This document shows positions 43,487 through 52,474 of a DNA stretch of 64,000 nucleotides, in pieces; position 1 is the first letter of the stretch; the number at the start of each line of letters is the position of its first letter. A program made the translations under genes and the position numbers. Source of the stretch: Xenophilus aerolatus (lineage in GTDB: Bacteria > Pseudomonadota > Gammaproteobacteria > Burkholderiales > Burkholderiaceae_C); assembly GCA_030418545.1 (NCBI GenBank), contig QAIB01000011.1:62001-126000 (forward strand), written 5' to 3'. The notes under the pieces are model-generated. The model saw only the letters and a program-made list of their open reading frames with translations, was not told the DNA's origin and made no database searches.

Positions 43487-45490
43487 TCATGCGGCCACGC
43501 CTTGCCGGGCCGAGAGCAGGGCACGCAGCTTGGCCGGTGCGACCGGCTTGGTGAGCAGCAGCACGCCGCTGTGGCGCAGGCGCTGCAGCATCTCGGGCCC
43601 GGTGGCACCCGACACGACCACCGCCAGCGCGCCGGGTTGCAGGCGGCGCGCGGCCTCGATCACCGACATGCCGTCGTCGTCACCTGTGAGCTGCAGGTCG
43701 CACAGCACGGCGTCGAAGTGCGCCCCGGGCGCGCCCAGGCGCGCGACGGCGTCGCGGCCCGTGGCGGCGCATTCGGCGTGGCAGTCCCACTGGCGCAGCA
43801 GGGCGGCGGTGGCTTCGAGCACCGGCCGGTCGTCGTCGACCACCAGGCAGCGCAGCCCGGCCAGCGCGGCGGCGGGCGCCGGCACTGCCGCAACGGCCCG
43901 GGGCGCCTCGGCCCGCGCGGCCGGCAGCTGGATCGAGAAGGTGCTGCCCTGCGTCAGCGCCGAGCGCAGGGCGATGCGCGTGTCGAGCAGCGCCGCGATG
44001 CGCGCGCAGATGGCCAGGCCCAGGCCGAAGCCGTGCCGGCGGTCGCGCTCGGTGTTCGCCACCTGGTAGAACTCCTCGAAGATGCGCGCGTGGTGGATGG
44101 GCGCGATGCCCACGCCGTTGTCGCGCACCTCGATGCGGACGCCGTCGCCGCGACGCCGCGCGACGACCAGCACCGTGCCGTCCAGCGGCGCATGGCGGAT
44201 CGCGTTGCCCACCAGGTTGCCCAGCACGCGCTGGAGCATGGCGGCGTCGCTGCGCACCGCCAGGCCGCGGTCGCGCCACACCACGCGCACGCGCGCTTCG
44301 GCGGCCTGCGCGGCATGCTGCGCAGCCAGCGCATCGAAGAGGGCCGACAGGCGCAGGTCCTCCATCTCGGGCGCGAGCACCTGCGCATCCAGGCGCGAGA
44401 TCTCCAGCAGGTCGTCCAGCAGCACGCCCATGAAGGCCGCGCTCTCCTGCAGGCGCAGCACCGCGGGGCGCTGCGCGTCGGTGGCGGTGGGCAGCAGGCC
44501 GTCGATGAACAGGCCCATGGCGTGCAGCGGCTGGCGCAGGTCGTGGCTGGCGGCGGCGAGGAAGCGTGCACGCGACAGCGCGGCCTGCTCGGCCTCGGCC
44601 ATGCGCATCAGCGCCACCGCGGTGGCTTCGCGCACGCGCTCCTCGCTCGCCTGCCGGTGCTGCTGCAGGCGCTCGGCCAGGCGGTTGACGTCGCCGGCCA
44701 GGGTGGCGAACTCGTGGTGCGGCGCGCGGCCGTCGCGGCCGGGTCGCGACGGCCGGCCGACGACGTCGCAGCGCGCATCGAACTGTCCGGCCTGCAGGGC
44801 GGCCACCGTGCGCGACACGCGGCGCAGCGGACGCGAGATGTTGCGCGCCATGTGCCGCACCGCGACCCAGGCCGCGAGCAGCGCGAGCAGCGCGAGCCCG
44901 ATGCCGGCCATGAGCGAGCGCGTGCGCTCCTGCGTGTAGGCGGTGGTGTCGCGAAAGGCCTGCACCAGGCCGATGGGTGCGTCGCCCGCGGCCGTCGTCC
45001 CTGCGGGCGCAAAGGCCGCTGCGCGCGAGGCCTCGCGCAGCGTGACCGGTGCCGAGAAGGTGCGAAGCGCGCCGCCGGCGGCGGGGGCGGCCCCGGCGGC
45101 GACGAAGATGCCGGCGCTGTTGCTGATCTCCACGCGCGTGGCTTGGCCGCTGCGCAGCGCCGCGTTGGCCACGTTCTGCAACGCGGGCAGGTCGCCGGCG
45201 AACAGGCTGAGGTCCGACATTGCGGCCACCTGCCTGGCGATGGCCTGGCCTTCGGCGGTGAACATCGCGTCCAGCGTGCTCAGCCGGCTGTGCGTGAACC
45301 AGGCCGTGAGCGCGAGTGCGAGTGCGGCGCAGGGCAGCACGCCCAGGCGCACCAGGTCGCGTTGCAGGCTGCCGCGCACCAGCAGCGGGCGGGGCTGCGG
45401 CTGGCCGCTCAACGGCATCGGCGTGCTGGCCAGGTCGGCCGGCTCCAGGGGGCGCGTGGCCCTGGTGGGCGGCGCGGACGCTTCGCTCAT
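43487..45490 (-). CDS. Hybrid sensor histidine kinase / response regulator 1
   Basis: A 667-residue membrane sensor. TM1 at about 46-66 (LVRLGVLPCAALALALTAWF) and TM2 at about 193-211 enclose a periplasmic sensing domain; a HAMP region follows. The phospho-accepting H316 stands in AASHDLRQPLHAMG, the ATP domain has LGNLVGNAIRHAP, EVRDNGVGIAP and HGFGLGLAI, and a receiver domain at the end has D598 in AVLCDLQLTGDDDG and Lys in LLTKPVAP. No DNA-binding output, so it must pass phosphate on. The start overlaps the upstream binding-protein stop (ATGA, 45487-45490). Confidence 0.92.
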   Translation of the reverse strand: MSEASAPPTRATRPLEPADLASTPMPLSGQPQPRPLLVRGSLQRDLVRLGVLPCAALALALTAWFTHSRLSTLDAMFTAEGQAIARQVAAMSDLSLFAGDLPALQNVANAALRSGQATRVEISNSAGIFVAAGAAPAAGGALRTFSAPVTLREASRAAAFAPAGTTAAGDAPIGLVQAFRDTTAYTQERTRSLMAGIGLALLALLAAWVAVRHMARNISRPLRRVSRTVAALQAGQFDARCDVVGRPSRPGRDGRAPHHEFATLAGDVNRLAERLQQHRQASEERVREATAVALMRMAEAEQAALSRARFLAAASHDLRQPLHAMGLFIDGLLPTATDAQRPAVLRLQESAAFMGVLLDDLLEISRLDAQVLAPEMEDLRLSALFDALAAQHAAQAAEARVRVVWRDRGLAVRSDAAMLQRVLGNLVGNAIRHAPLDGTVLVVARRRGDGVRIEVRDNGVGIAPIHHARIFEEFYQVANTERDRRHGFGLGLAICARIAALLDTRIALRSALTQGSTFSIQLPAARAEAPRAVAAVPAPAAALAGLRCLVVDDDRPVLEATAALLRQWDCHAECAATGRDAVARLGAPGAHFDAVLCDLQLTGDDDGMSVIEAARRLQPGALAVVVSGATGPEMLQRLRHSGVLLLTKPVAPAKLRALLSARQGVAA

Positions 45491-46515
45491 CGTGGGGCAG
45501 TGACGCGCTGGGCCAGCTCGGTTTCGGACGGCAGGCGCAGGTTCAGCCCCCGTGCCACCGTGGCGTTCACGCGCACGCTGGCGGGAGTGGCGCTTTCGAC
45601 CAGGGGCGCCGCGGCGCTGCCGCCGGCGAGGCGCGCCCCCATCGCGCGGGCCTGGCGTGCGAGCTGTGCCGGCGTCGACACCGCGGCGGCGAGGCCGCCC
45701 GAGCGCACCATGCCTTCATTGCTGCCGAACACCGGCAGGCCGGCACCCGCGCCCGCGCGCAGCACCGCCAGCGTCGCGGCCTGGTTCTCGCCGATCAGGT
45801 CGGGCAGCACGATGAGCGCGTCGCTGCGCGGCACCACCGCCCGCAGCGCGGCGGCGAGCGAGCGGGCATCGGGCGCGTATTCGACCTGCAGCTGCCAGTC
45901 CTGTGCTGCGCGCTGCAGCTCGCGCAGCACGGGCTCGGATTCGCCGGTCACCACCAGGCCCAGCCGGCGCTTGCCCGGCAGCACCGCGTCGATCAGCGCC
46001 AGCTGGTCGCCCATCGCGGGCTCGCGCAGCAGCACGCCGATCGGGCGCTCGCCGCGGCGCAGCGCGGGCAGCGGCTTGAGGCCCTCGTAGTCCAGTCGGC
46101 TGAGCATCGCCAGCAGCAGCGGCTCCTGGCCCGGCCGGTCGAGGGCCGCGCGCGCCGCCGAGGGCCCGACGGCCACGGTGACCGCGTCGGTGGCCGGTGC
46201 GCTGCGGCGGATGCCGCGGGTGCGCACGCCGGCCGTGACGCGGTCCTCGTCGGCCTGTGCGACGGCCTCGGGCGTCGGAGCCGGCGCGCCGCTGCCGGGC
46301 GCGATGCGCACCCACTCGATGCGCGGGTCGGCGTCGGCGCCACCCTGCAGCTCGCGCACGAACTCGGCATGCGCCGGTGCGTCGTCGGCCGTCAGCACGG
46401 TCCAGCCGGCCGCGCCCGCAGGCAGCGCCGGCGCGCAGGCGAACAGCGCGCCGGCGGCGAGCTGCCAGCGGCAGGGCAGCGCGCGGCGGGCTGCGGACAA
46501 GAACTGGAAGCGCAT
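45487..46515 (-). CDS. Periplasmic ABC-type substrate-binding protein (ABC_sub_bind-like), orphan
   Basis: A 342-residue exported protein (ALPCRWQLAAGALFACAPAL signal, cleavage near AGA). The two-lobe fold of ABC substrate-binding proteins of the PF04392 type is suggested by GERPIGVLLREPAMGDQLAL, DALIVLPDLIGENQAATLAV and GLPVFGSNEGMVRSGGLAAA. No permease or ATPase is near. It is translated together with hybrid kinase 1, so it most likely presents a ligand to that sensor rather than importing it. Upstream lies a direct-repeat regulatory motif (46692-46712). Confidence 0.75.
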   Translation of the reverse strand: MRFQFLSAARRALPCRWQLAAGALFACAPALPAGAAGWTVLTADDAPAHAEFVRELQGGADADPRIEWVRIAPGSGAPAPTPEAVAQADEDRVTAGVRTRGIRRSAPATDAVTVAVGPSAARAALDRPGQEPLLLAMLSRLDYEGLKPLPALRRGERPIGVLLREPAMGDQLALIDAVLPGKRRLGLVVTGESEPVLRELQRAAQDWQLQVEYAPDARSLAAALRAVVPRSDALIVLPDLIGENQAATLAVLRAGAGAGLPVFGSNEGMVRSGGLAAAVSTPAQLARQARAMGARLAGGSAAAPLVESATPASVRVNATVARGLNLRLPSETELAQRVTAPR

Positions 46516-46691
46516 GGAAGCGATGGGATCGGATGCGGACGGGGACGGGCCGGCCGACGGCGATTCGCCGGCACGGGGTCCGTGCGCACCAATGTACGGA
46601 GCGGCGTGCCGGCGCGCGATAACGCAGAGGGCTTAGGCCGTCGCCGGCGCGGCGCACCGAAGCGCGTGCGGCCGCACCGCGGGGCGCGCGC

Positions 46692-46712
46692 GGCCTATGC
46701 CGGATGGCCTAG
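46692..46712 (-). promoter_or_regulatory. Direct-repeat motif TAGGCC-N8-TAGGCC upstream of the substrate-binding/kinase-1 operon
   Basis: Read on the minus strand: CTAGGCC-atccggca-TAGGCC, the two half-sites starting 14 bases apart, as in the CHAT and tssK promoters. A further single TAGGCC lies at 46634-46639 on the plus strand. The 213-base gap (46516-46728) holds no gene; apart from these sites it is GC-rich without a recognisable signal. Confidence 0.5.
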
Positions 46713-46728
46713 GACCGGGTGTTGCAGC

Positions 46729-48669
46729 TCAGTGCGTCGCCACGGCCCGCAGGCCCGCGAGCTGCGCCGCGATGGCCTGCCTCAGCGCGCGGGGCGACAC
46801 CGGCTTGTAAAGCACCGTCACGCCGGCGGCCGCGACCTCGCGCAGCCGGTCGGGCTTGGTCTCGCCGGTGACCAGCAGGCGCGCCGTGTGCGGGCCGATC
46901 CCGTGCGGATGCCGCTCGAGCGCGGCCAGCACGTCCAGGCCGTTGTCGCCGCCCTGCAGCAGCAGGTCGCTCACCACCACGTCGGGCGGCGTGGCCCACT
47001 GGTCGGCCAGCGACAAGGCCTCGGCCCGGGTCTGCGCGGCCAGCACCTGCGCGCCCCACTGGCCCAGCACCACCTGCAGGCCCTCGAGGATGGTGCGCTC
47101 GTCGTCGATGACCATCACCCGCAGGCCGTCGAAGCGGATGTCCTCCTCGGCGGCCGCCGTCGAGGGCACGGGCACCGGGGTGTCGGGTGCGGGCACGGTG
47201 CGCACCGTGATGCTCACGCAGGTGCCGCGCCCCGGCCGCGAGCGCAGCTCGACGCGCGTGTTGAGCAGGCCCGCCAGGCGCTGCACGGTGGCCAGGCCCA
47301 GGCCCATGCCGCGGGTGCCGCGGGTGGCCTGCGTGCGCTGCGGGTCGACCTGGTAGAACTCCTCGAACACCTTCGCCTGGTGCTGCGGCGCGATGCCCAC
47401 GCCGGTGTCCCACACGTCGATGCGCACCGAGCGCCCGCGCCGGCGCGCGCCCACCAGCACGCCGCCTTCGACGGTGTGGCGCAGCGAGTTCGACACCAGG
47501 TTGGACAGCACGCGCGAGAGCATCACGTAGTCGCTGCGCACCCACAGGTCGGTCTTGCGCACCACGAGGCGCAGGTCCTGCTGCTCGGCCACCGGGCGGA
47601 AGTTGCGGCTGATCTCGTCGAGCAGTCCGTCGAGCGGGAAGTCCACCCACTGCGGCTGCAGCACGCCGGCATCGAGCTGCGAGAGGTTGAGCAGCTCCGA
47701 GAACAGCCGGTCGAGCGAATCGACGCACTCGCGGATGTGCGCGATGCGCTGCAGCCGCACCGGGTCGTGCTCGCCGTTGGCCAGCCCGTCGGAGAACAGC
47801 GTCAGCGCATGCAGCGGCTGGCGCAGGTCGTGGCTGGCAGCGGCCAGCAGGCGGGTCTTGGCCTGGCTCGCCACCTCCAGCTGCTGGTTCTTGCGCGCCA
47901 GTTCGGCCGTCGCCACCTCGATGCGACTTTGCAGCAGGCGCTGGCTCTCGGCCAGGGCGCTGGCTGCGTGGTTGAAGCCGGCCTGCAGGTGGCGCACCTC
48001 GGCCGTGCCTTCCACCGGCACCTGCGCCTCCTCGCCGGCGCCCAGGCGGTCCACGGCCTCGCCCAGGCGGCGGATCGGTGCGCTGATGCGGCGCGCGGCC
48101 CAGGCACCTGCCAGCACCACGCCCAGCAGGCTGGCGCCCAGCACCAGCAGCACGTTGAACCAGACGGTGTTGCGGGCGCTGCGCACCGCGGCCAGGCTCA
48201 TCTCCACCATCACCTTGCCGCTGGGCTGGCCATCGTCGGACGCGACGGGCACCACCACCTGCACCCCCTCGCTGCGTTGCCGGTCGACGGTCTCGGCGTT
48301 GGCGACGATCTCGCCGTCCTCCGACCACACCTGCACCTGCTGCACATGGGGCTGGAAGGTGCCCGACTGCGCGATGCGCAGCAGCGCGCGGCGGTCCATG
48401 TGGGCCAGGGGCGACTGGGCCGCCGTGGCGATCTGCAGGGCCACCGTCTGGGCGTTGGCACGCATCAGGTCGTTGACGCCGGCCAGGTACTGCCGCGTCA
48501 GCACGGCGATGGTGCCGAGCATCGCCAGCGCCGCCGGCAGCACCGCCAGCAGCACCAGCTGCTGGACCAGCGACAGCTGGCCCAGGCGGCCGCCCACGCT
48601 GCGCGCGGCGCGGCGCGCCCGCGTGGGGACGGCGGGCGCGGGCGGCGCGGCTTGCAGCGGATTGCTCAT
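46729..48669 (-). CDS. Hybrid sensor histidine kinase / response regulator 2
   Basis: A 646-residue sensor of the same design as kinase 1. TM1 at about 34-57 (LVQQLVLLAVLPAALAMLGT) and TM2 at about 168-190 flank a periplasmic domain; HAMP; H280 in AASHDLRQPLHALTLFSDG; ATP domain with LSNLVSNSLRHT, DVWDTGVGIAP and GMGLGLATV; receiver with D568 in DVVVSDLLLQGGDNG and Lys in VLYKPVSPR. Again no DNA-binding domain. It is divergent from two PhnD-like binding proteins across 107 bases, which are likely its ligand-presenting partners. Confidence 0.93.
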   Translation of the reverse strand: MSNPLQAAPPAPAVPTRARRAARSVGGRLGQLSLVQQLVLLAVLPAALAMLGTIAVLTRQYLAGVNDLMRANAQTVALQIATAAQSPLAHMDRRALLRIAQSGTFQPHVQQVQVWSEDGEIVANAETVDRQRSEGVQVVVPVASDDGQPSGKVMVEMSLAAVRSARNTVWFNVLLVLGASLLGVVLAGAWAARRISAPIRRLGEAVDRLGAGEEAQVPVEGTAEVRHLQAGFNHAASALAESQRLLQSRIEVATAELARKNQQLEVASQAKTRLLAAASHDLRQPLHALTLFSDGLANGEHDPVRLQRIAHIRECVDSLDRLFSELLNLSQLDAGVLQPQWVDFPLDGLLDEISRNFRPVAEQQDLRLVVRKTDLWVRSDYVMLSRVLSNLVSNSLRHTVEGGVLVGARRRGRSVRIDVWDTGVGIAPQHQAKVFEEFYQVDPQRTQATRGTRGMGLGLATVQRLAGLLNTRVELRSRPGRGTCVSITVRTVPAPDTPVPVPSTAAAEEDIRFDGLRVMVIDDERTILEGLQVVLGQWGAQVLAAQTRAEALSLADQWATPPDVVVSDLLLQGGDNGLDVLAALERHPHGIGPHTARLLVTGETKPDRLREVAAAGVTVLYKPVSPRALRQAIAAQLAGLRAVATH

Positions 48670-48776
48670 GGGGAAAACTTCACAAAATCGCAGCCTTTTT
48701 TGGTTTCTAATTGTGTGTCCCGGCTTCCTGCATTGACCAGTCAGCCGCTTGGCCGACGCCGGGGCCGCCCCTGACC

Positions 48777-49850
48777 ATGCCCCGAACCCCCTTCGCCCCC
48801 GCATCGTCCGCCCGCCGGCCGAACCCGCCCGCCGGCCGCTGGCTGCGGCCCTGGGCCTTCTTCCGGCACTGCGTGTTGGCGGCATGGGCGCTGGCCCTGC
48901 CCCTGGCGGCCATCGGCCAGCAGGCCGGCATGCCGGTGCGCTTCGGCATTCTGCCCCTGGGCGGCGCCTTCGAGTCGCGCAACGACTGGGACCCGCTGCT
49001 GGCCGACCTGAGCAAGGCGATCGGCCGGCCCGTGGCGGTGCTTTCCGTCACCTCCTACGACGCGCTCGAGCAGGCCATCCAGCGCAACGAGGTCGACATG
49101 GCCTTCCTGTCGGGGAAGATGGCGCTGGACGCCGTCACCTTGCGCCAGATGAAGGTGGTGGCCCAGGTCACGCGGCACGACGGGCTGCCGGGCTACCGGG
49201 CGCTGCTGCTGGCGCGCAAGGGCGGCCCCGTGACGTCGATCGATGCGGTGTTGAGCGACCCCGACCGCTGGCGCCTGGCGCGCGGCGAATCGCGCTCGGT
49301 GTCGGGCTTCATCGTGCCGCAGCTGCAGCTGTTCCTGCCCAACCGCATCGTCATGGAGACGCGCTTTCGCAGCGAGGTGATCGGCACGCACCAGATGACC
49401 GCGCTCGCGGTGGCCAACGGCGAGGCCGACGTCGCCACCAACAACACCGCCGATTTCGAGCGCTTCAGGCTCCAGTTCCCGTCCGAGGCCGAGCGGCTGC
49501 AGGTGATCTGGGAGTCGGAGCTCATTCCGCACGCGCAGATCGTCATGCGCCGCGACTACCCGGCGGACTTCCAGCAGCGCGTGCAGGGCTTCCTGACGGG
49601 CTACGCCAAGGCCAGGGGCCCCAAGGGCGATGCCGAACGGGCGGTGCTCAGGTCGCTGCACGATCTGGCGGGCTTCCTGCCGGCGGACAACAGCTCGCTG
49701 GTGCCGGCCGCCAAGCTGGCCTACCAGCTGGCGCGCCAGAACGCGGTGACGGGCCAGTTCGTCAACGAGTCGGCGCGCCAGGCGCGGTTGCAGCGCATCG
49801 AAAGCACCTACGCCGATCAACTGGCCGTGTTGCGCGACGGCGCACCATGA
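48777..49850 (+). CDS. PhnD-like periplasmic binding protein 1
   Basis: A 357-residue protein of the phosphate/phosphite/phosphonate-binding (PhnD) type. A long basic leader and a signal run (FFRHCVLAAWALALPLAAIG) precede VRFGILPLGGAFESRNDWDP, IGRPVAVLSVTSYDALEQAI, EVDMAFLSGKMALDAVT, and AVANGEADVATNNTADFERF. The phosphonate-contact residues cannot be confirmed by eye. No transport genes lie nearby. It is coupled by ATGA overlap to a paralogue and divergent from hybrid kinase 2, so a sensory role is the better guess. Confidence 0.85.
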   Translation: MPRTPFAPASSARRPNPPAGRWLRPWAFFRHCVLAAWALALPLAAIGQQAGMPVRFGILPLGGAFESRNDWDPLLADLSKAIGRPVAVLSVTSYDALEQAIQRNEVDMAFLSGKMALDAVTLRQMKVVAQVTRHDGLPGYRALLLARKGGPVTSIDAVLSDPDRWRLARGESRSVSGFIVPQLQLFLPNRIVMETRFRSEVIGTHQMTALAVANGEADVATNNTADFERFRLQFPSEAERLQVIWESELIPHAQIVMRRDYPADFQQRVQGFLTGYAKARGPKGDAERAVLRSLHDLAGFLPADNSSLVPAAKLAYQLARQNAVTGQFVNESARQARLQRIESTYADQLAVLRDGAP

Positions 49851-50902
49851 CGAGCGTTCTGGCGACCCGGCGCACCTGGCTCCAGGGGGCCGCGGCGCTG
49901 GCCTGCCTGGGCGCGGCCGGCGCGCCGGCGCAAACACGCCCCCGGCCGGCGTCCGATGCGCTGCCGCTGTCCTTCGGCGTGCTGCCGGTGGGCGGCGCGG
50001 TGGATTCGCGCACCAAGTGGGAGCCCTTGCTGCAGGACCTGGGCAGCGCGCTGGGCCGGCGCGTCAGTGCGCTGTCGGTGCCCAGCTACGAGGCGATGGA
50101 GCGCGCCATCGAGGCCGACCAGGTCGACATCGCCTACCTGTCGGGCAGGCTGGCGCTCAACGCCGTGCTGCGCGGGCGCATGCAGGTGGTGGCCACCGTC
50201 GAGCGCGACGCGGAGCAGGCCAATGCCCATCAGGCCCTGCTGCTGATGCGCAAGGCGCCGCCGCTCAATTCGCTCGAAGCGCTGCTGGCGGCCCCCGAGC
50301 GCTGGCGCATCGCGCGCGGCGGCCCCCGCTCGGTGTCGGGCTACATCGTGCCGCAGCTGCAGCTCTTCCTGCCGCGCGGCATCGACATCGAGACCCGCTT
50401 CGCCGGTGAACGGGTCGGCACCCACCAGGAGAACGCGCTCGCGGTGGCCAACGGCGATGCCGACGTCGCAACCAACAACAGCACGGACCTGGAGCGCTTC
50501 CGCCAGCAGTTCCCGGTCGAGGCGGCGCGCCTGCAGGTCGTCTGGCGCTCCGAGCCCACGCCGCCCGCGCAGATCCTCGTGCGCACCGATTGGAGCGCCG
50601 CGCAGACGCGCAGGCTGCAGGATTTCCTCACAGCCTACGGGCGCGGCAGCGATGCGCGCAGTGCCGCTCAGCGGGCGGTGCTCAAGGGCGCGCATGCCAA
50701 CGCCATCCAGGGCTATGCGCTGGCCGACAACAGCGTCCTGGTGCAGGCCGCGCGTCAGCAGCACGAGCTCGCCCGCCAGCAGGCCCTCTCGGGGCAGTGG
50801 ACCAGCGAGGCCGCGCGCCAGCAGCGGCTGGCGCGCCTCGACGCCGACTACGCGCGTCAGGTCGCCGCGCTCCAGCGCGATCCGCTGCGGGCCGGGAAGT
50901 AG
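49847..50902 (+). CDS. PhnD-like periplasmic binding protein 2
   Basis: A 351-residue paralogue of the preceding protein, alike along its whole length (FGVLPVGGAVDSRTKWEPLL, GRRVSALSVPSYEAMERAIE, SVSGYIVPQLQLFLPRGIDI, AVANGDADVATNNSTDLERF). The leader has a twin-Arg (ATRRTWLQGAAALACLG) that resembles a Tat signal, whereas protein 1 has a Sec-like one. Start overlaps the stop of protein 1. The two probably arose by tandem duplication and may bind different ligands or act as a pair for kinase 2. Confidence 0.85.
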   Translation: MTSVLATRRTWLQGAAALACLGAAGAPAQTRPRPASDALPLSFGVLPVGGAVDSRTKWEPLLQDLGSALGRRVSALSVPSYEAMERAIEADQVDIAYLSGRLALNAVLRGRMQVVATVERDAEQANAHQALLLMRKAPPLNSLEALLAAPERWRIARGGPRSVSGYIVPQLQLFLPRGIDIETRFAGERVGTHQENALAVANGDADVATNNSTDLERFRQQFPVEAARLQVVWRSEPTPPAQILVRTDWSAAQTRRLQDFLTAYGRGSDARSAAQRAVLKGAHANAIQGYALADNSVLVQAARQQHELARQQALSGQWTSEAARQQRLARLDADYARQVAALQRDPLRAGK

Positions 50903-50924
50903 CCGCCGGCCTCGGGCGGTGGAC

Positions 50925-50944
50925 TAGCCCCTTCGCATTAGGCC
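50925..50944 (+). promoter_or_regulatory. Direct-repeat motif TAGCCC-N8-TAGGCC upstream of tssK
   Basis: TAGCCC (50925-50930) and TAGGCC (50939-50944) with the eight-base spacer cttcgcat, followed by a third TAGGCC at 50958-50963. It lies in the 143-base gap between the second PhnD-like gene and tssK, about 100 bases before the tssK start, where a response regulator could act. Confidence 0.5.
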
Positions 50945-51045
50945 GCGCGCCGGCGGCTAGGCCGTCCGGCGGATTTGCCGCTCCCGGTTACGCCTGGAAA
51001 CTCGACGCTCCTTGGCAACCCTTGCCTTTGACGGAGCGCGCGCGG

Positions 51046-52377
51046 ATGAGTTGGCGAACAAAAGTGGTTTGGAGCGAGGGGATGCTCTTGCAGCCCCAGC
51101 ACCTGCAGCAAGCCGAGCGCCATGCCGACCACGCCCGCCACGTGCTGCTGCGCGCCACCACGCCTTACGCCTGGGGTTTTGCCGAACTCGAGATCGACGC
51201 CGCGGCGCTGAGCCTGGGCAAGCTGGCGCTGGTGCGTGCCGTCGGCGTGTTCGGCGACGGCACGGTGTTCGACATGCCGGCCGTCGATCCGCTGCCCGAG
51301 CCCATCGACATCCCCGCCAACATGCGCGACGAGGCCGTGGTGCTGGCCCTGCCCGTGCGCCGCGCGGGCGCGCGCGAGGCCGACGCCGAAGGCTACGACG
51401 AGCTGGTGCGCCACCGCGTGCTCGAAGCCGAGGTGCCCGATTCCAACACCACCGGCGAGCGCACCGCGATGCTGCAGCTGGGCGCCCTGCACACGCGCCT
51501 GCTGCGCGCCGGCGAGGCCACCGACGCCTGGACCACGCTCAGCGTCGCGCGCGTGGTGGAGCGCCGCGTCGACAACCAGGTGCAGCTGCACCGCGGCCTG
51601 GTACCGCCGCTGCTGCACGTGGCGGGCCATGCGGTGGTGCGCGGCTGGGTCGACGAACTGCTGGGCCTGCTGCGTCAGCGCGCCGAAGCGCTTGCCGGCC
51701 GCATGACGCAGGGCGGCACCGGCGGCGTCGCCGAGATCGCGGATTTCCTGCTGCTGCAGACCGTGAACCGCTACGAGCCGCTGTTCGCGCACTTCACCCG
51801 CAGCGCCGCCCTGCACCCGCTGCACTTCTACGAAGAGGCGCTGCAGCTCGCGGGCGACCTCGGCACCTTTCGCGATGCGCGGCGCTCGGCGCGCTTCGGC
51901 CCCTACGTGCACGACGACCTGGAGGCCACCTTCCGTCCGGTGATGGACGACCTGCGCCGCAGCCTGTCGATGGTGCTGGAGCAATCGGCCATCCGCATCG
52001 AACTGCACGACCGCAAGCACGGCGTGCGCGTGGCACTGATTCCCGACGTCGACCTGCAGCGCAACGCCACTTTCGTCTTGGCCGTGCAGTCGCAGATGGC
52101 GGCCGAGGCGCTGCGCGCGCGCTTTCCCACGCAGGTCAAGATCGGCCCGGTAGAGCGCATCCGCGACCTGGTCAACCTGCAGCTGCCGGGCGTCACGCTC
52201 ACGCCCATGCCGGTGGCGCCGCGGCAGATCCCTTTCCACACGGGTGCCAACTACTTCGAGCTGGAGACGCGCAACAGCGAGTTGTGGCGGCAGCTGGAGC
52301 AGTCGGGGGGGATGGCGATGCATATCGCGGGGGACTTCCCGGGGCTGGACCTGGCGTTCTGGGCGATTCGGTCATGA
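51046..52377 (+). CDS. tssK: Type VI secretion baseplate protein TssK
   Basis: A 443-residue TssK, the trimeric baseplate part that links the sheath platform to the TssL-TssM membrane complex. WRTKVVWSEGMLLQPQHLQQ is the diagnostic N-terminus. ANMRDEAVVLALPVRRAG, GGTGGVAEIADFLLLQTVNR, LHPLHFYEEALQLAGDLGTF and HTGANYFELETRNSELWRQL follow in the family order. ATG 51046 has GGAG 10 bases upstream. It is the first gene of the T6SS transcript here, and tssL, its usual direct neighbour, is 760 bases away across a repeat element. Confidence 0.95.
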   Translation: MSWRTKVVWSEGMLLQPQHLQQAERHADHARHVLLRATTPYAWGFAELEIDAAALSLGKLALVRAVGVFGDGTVFDMPAVDPLPEPIDIPANMRDEAVVLALPVRRAGAREADAEGYDELVRHRVLEAEVPDSNTTGERTAMLQLGALHTRLLRAGEATDAWTTLSVARVVERRVDNQVQLHRGLVPPLLHVAGHAVVRGWVDELLGLLRQRAEALAGRMTQGGTGGVAEIADFLLLQTVNRYEPLFAHFTRSAALHPLHFYEEALQLAGDLGTFRDARRSARFGPYVHDDLEATFRPVMDDLRRSLSMVLEQSAIRIELHDRKHGVRVALIPDVDLQRNATFVLAVQSQMAAEALRARFPTQVKIGPVERIRDLVNLQLPGVTLTPMPVAPRQIPFHTGANYFELETRNSELWRQLEQSGGMAMHIAGDFPGLDLAFWAIRS

Positions 52378-52474
52378 AGGCGGGGCGGCTTCTGTCTTGC
52401 TCCCTCTCCCTCTTGGAGAGAGGTGGTGTGAGGGCTTGCAGGTATTCGCCTTGGCCTCGCGGTCTGTTTTCGAG

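Noticed and set aside
48777-50902. A phosphonate import operon
   Set aside because: Two PhnD-like proteins are present, but no phnC, phnE or C-P lyase genes. The divergent hybrid kinase makes a sensing role more likely.
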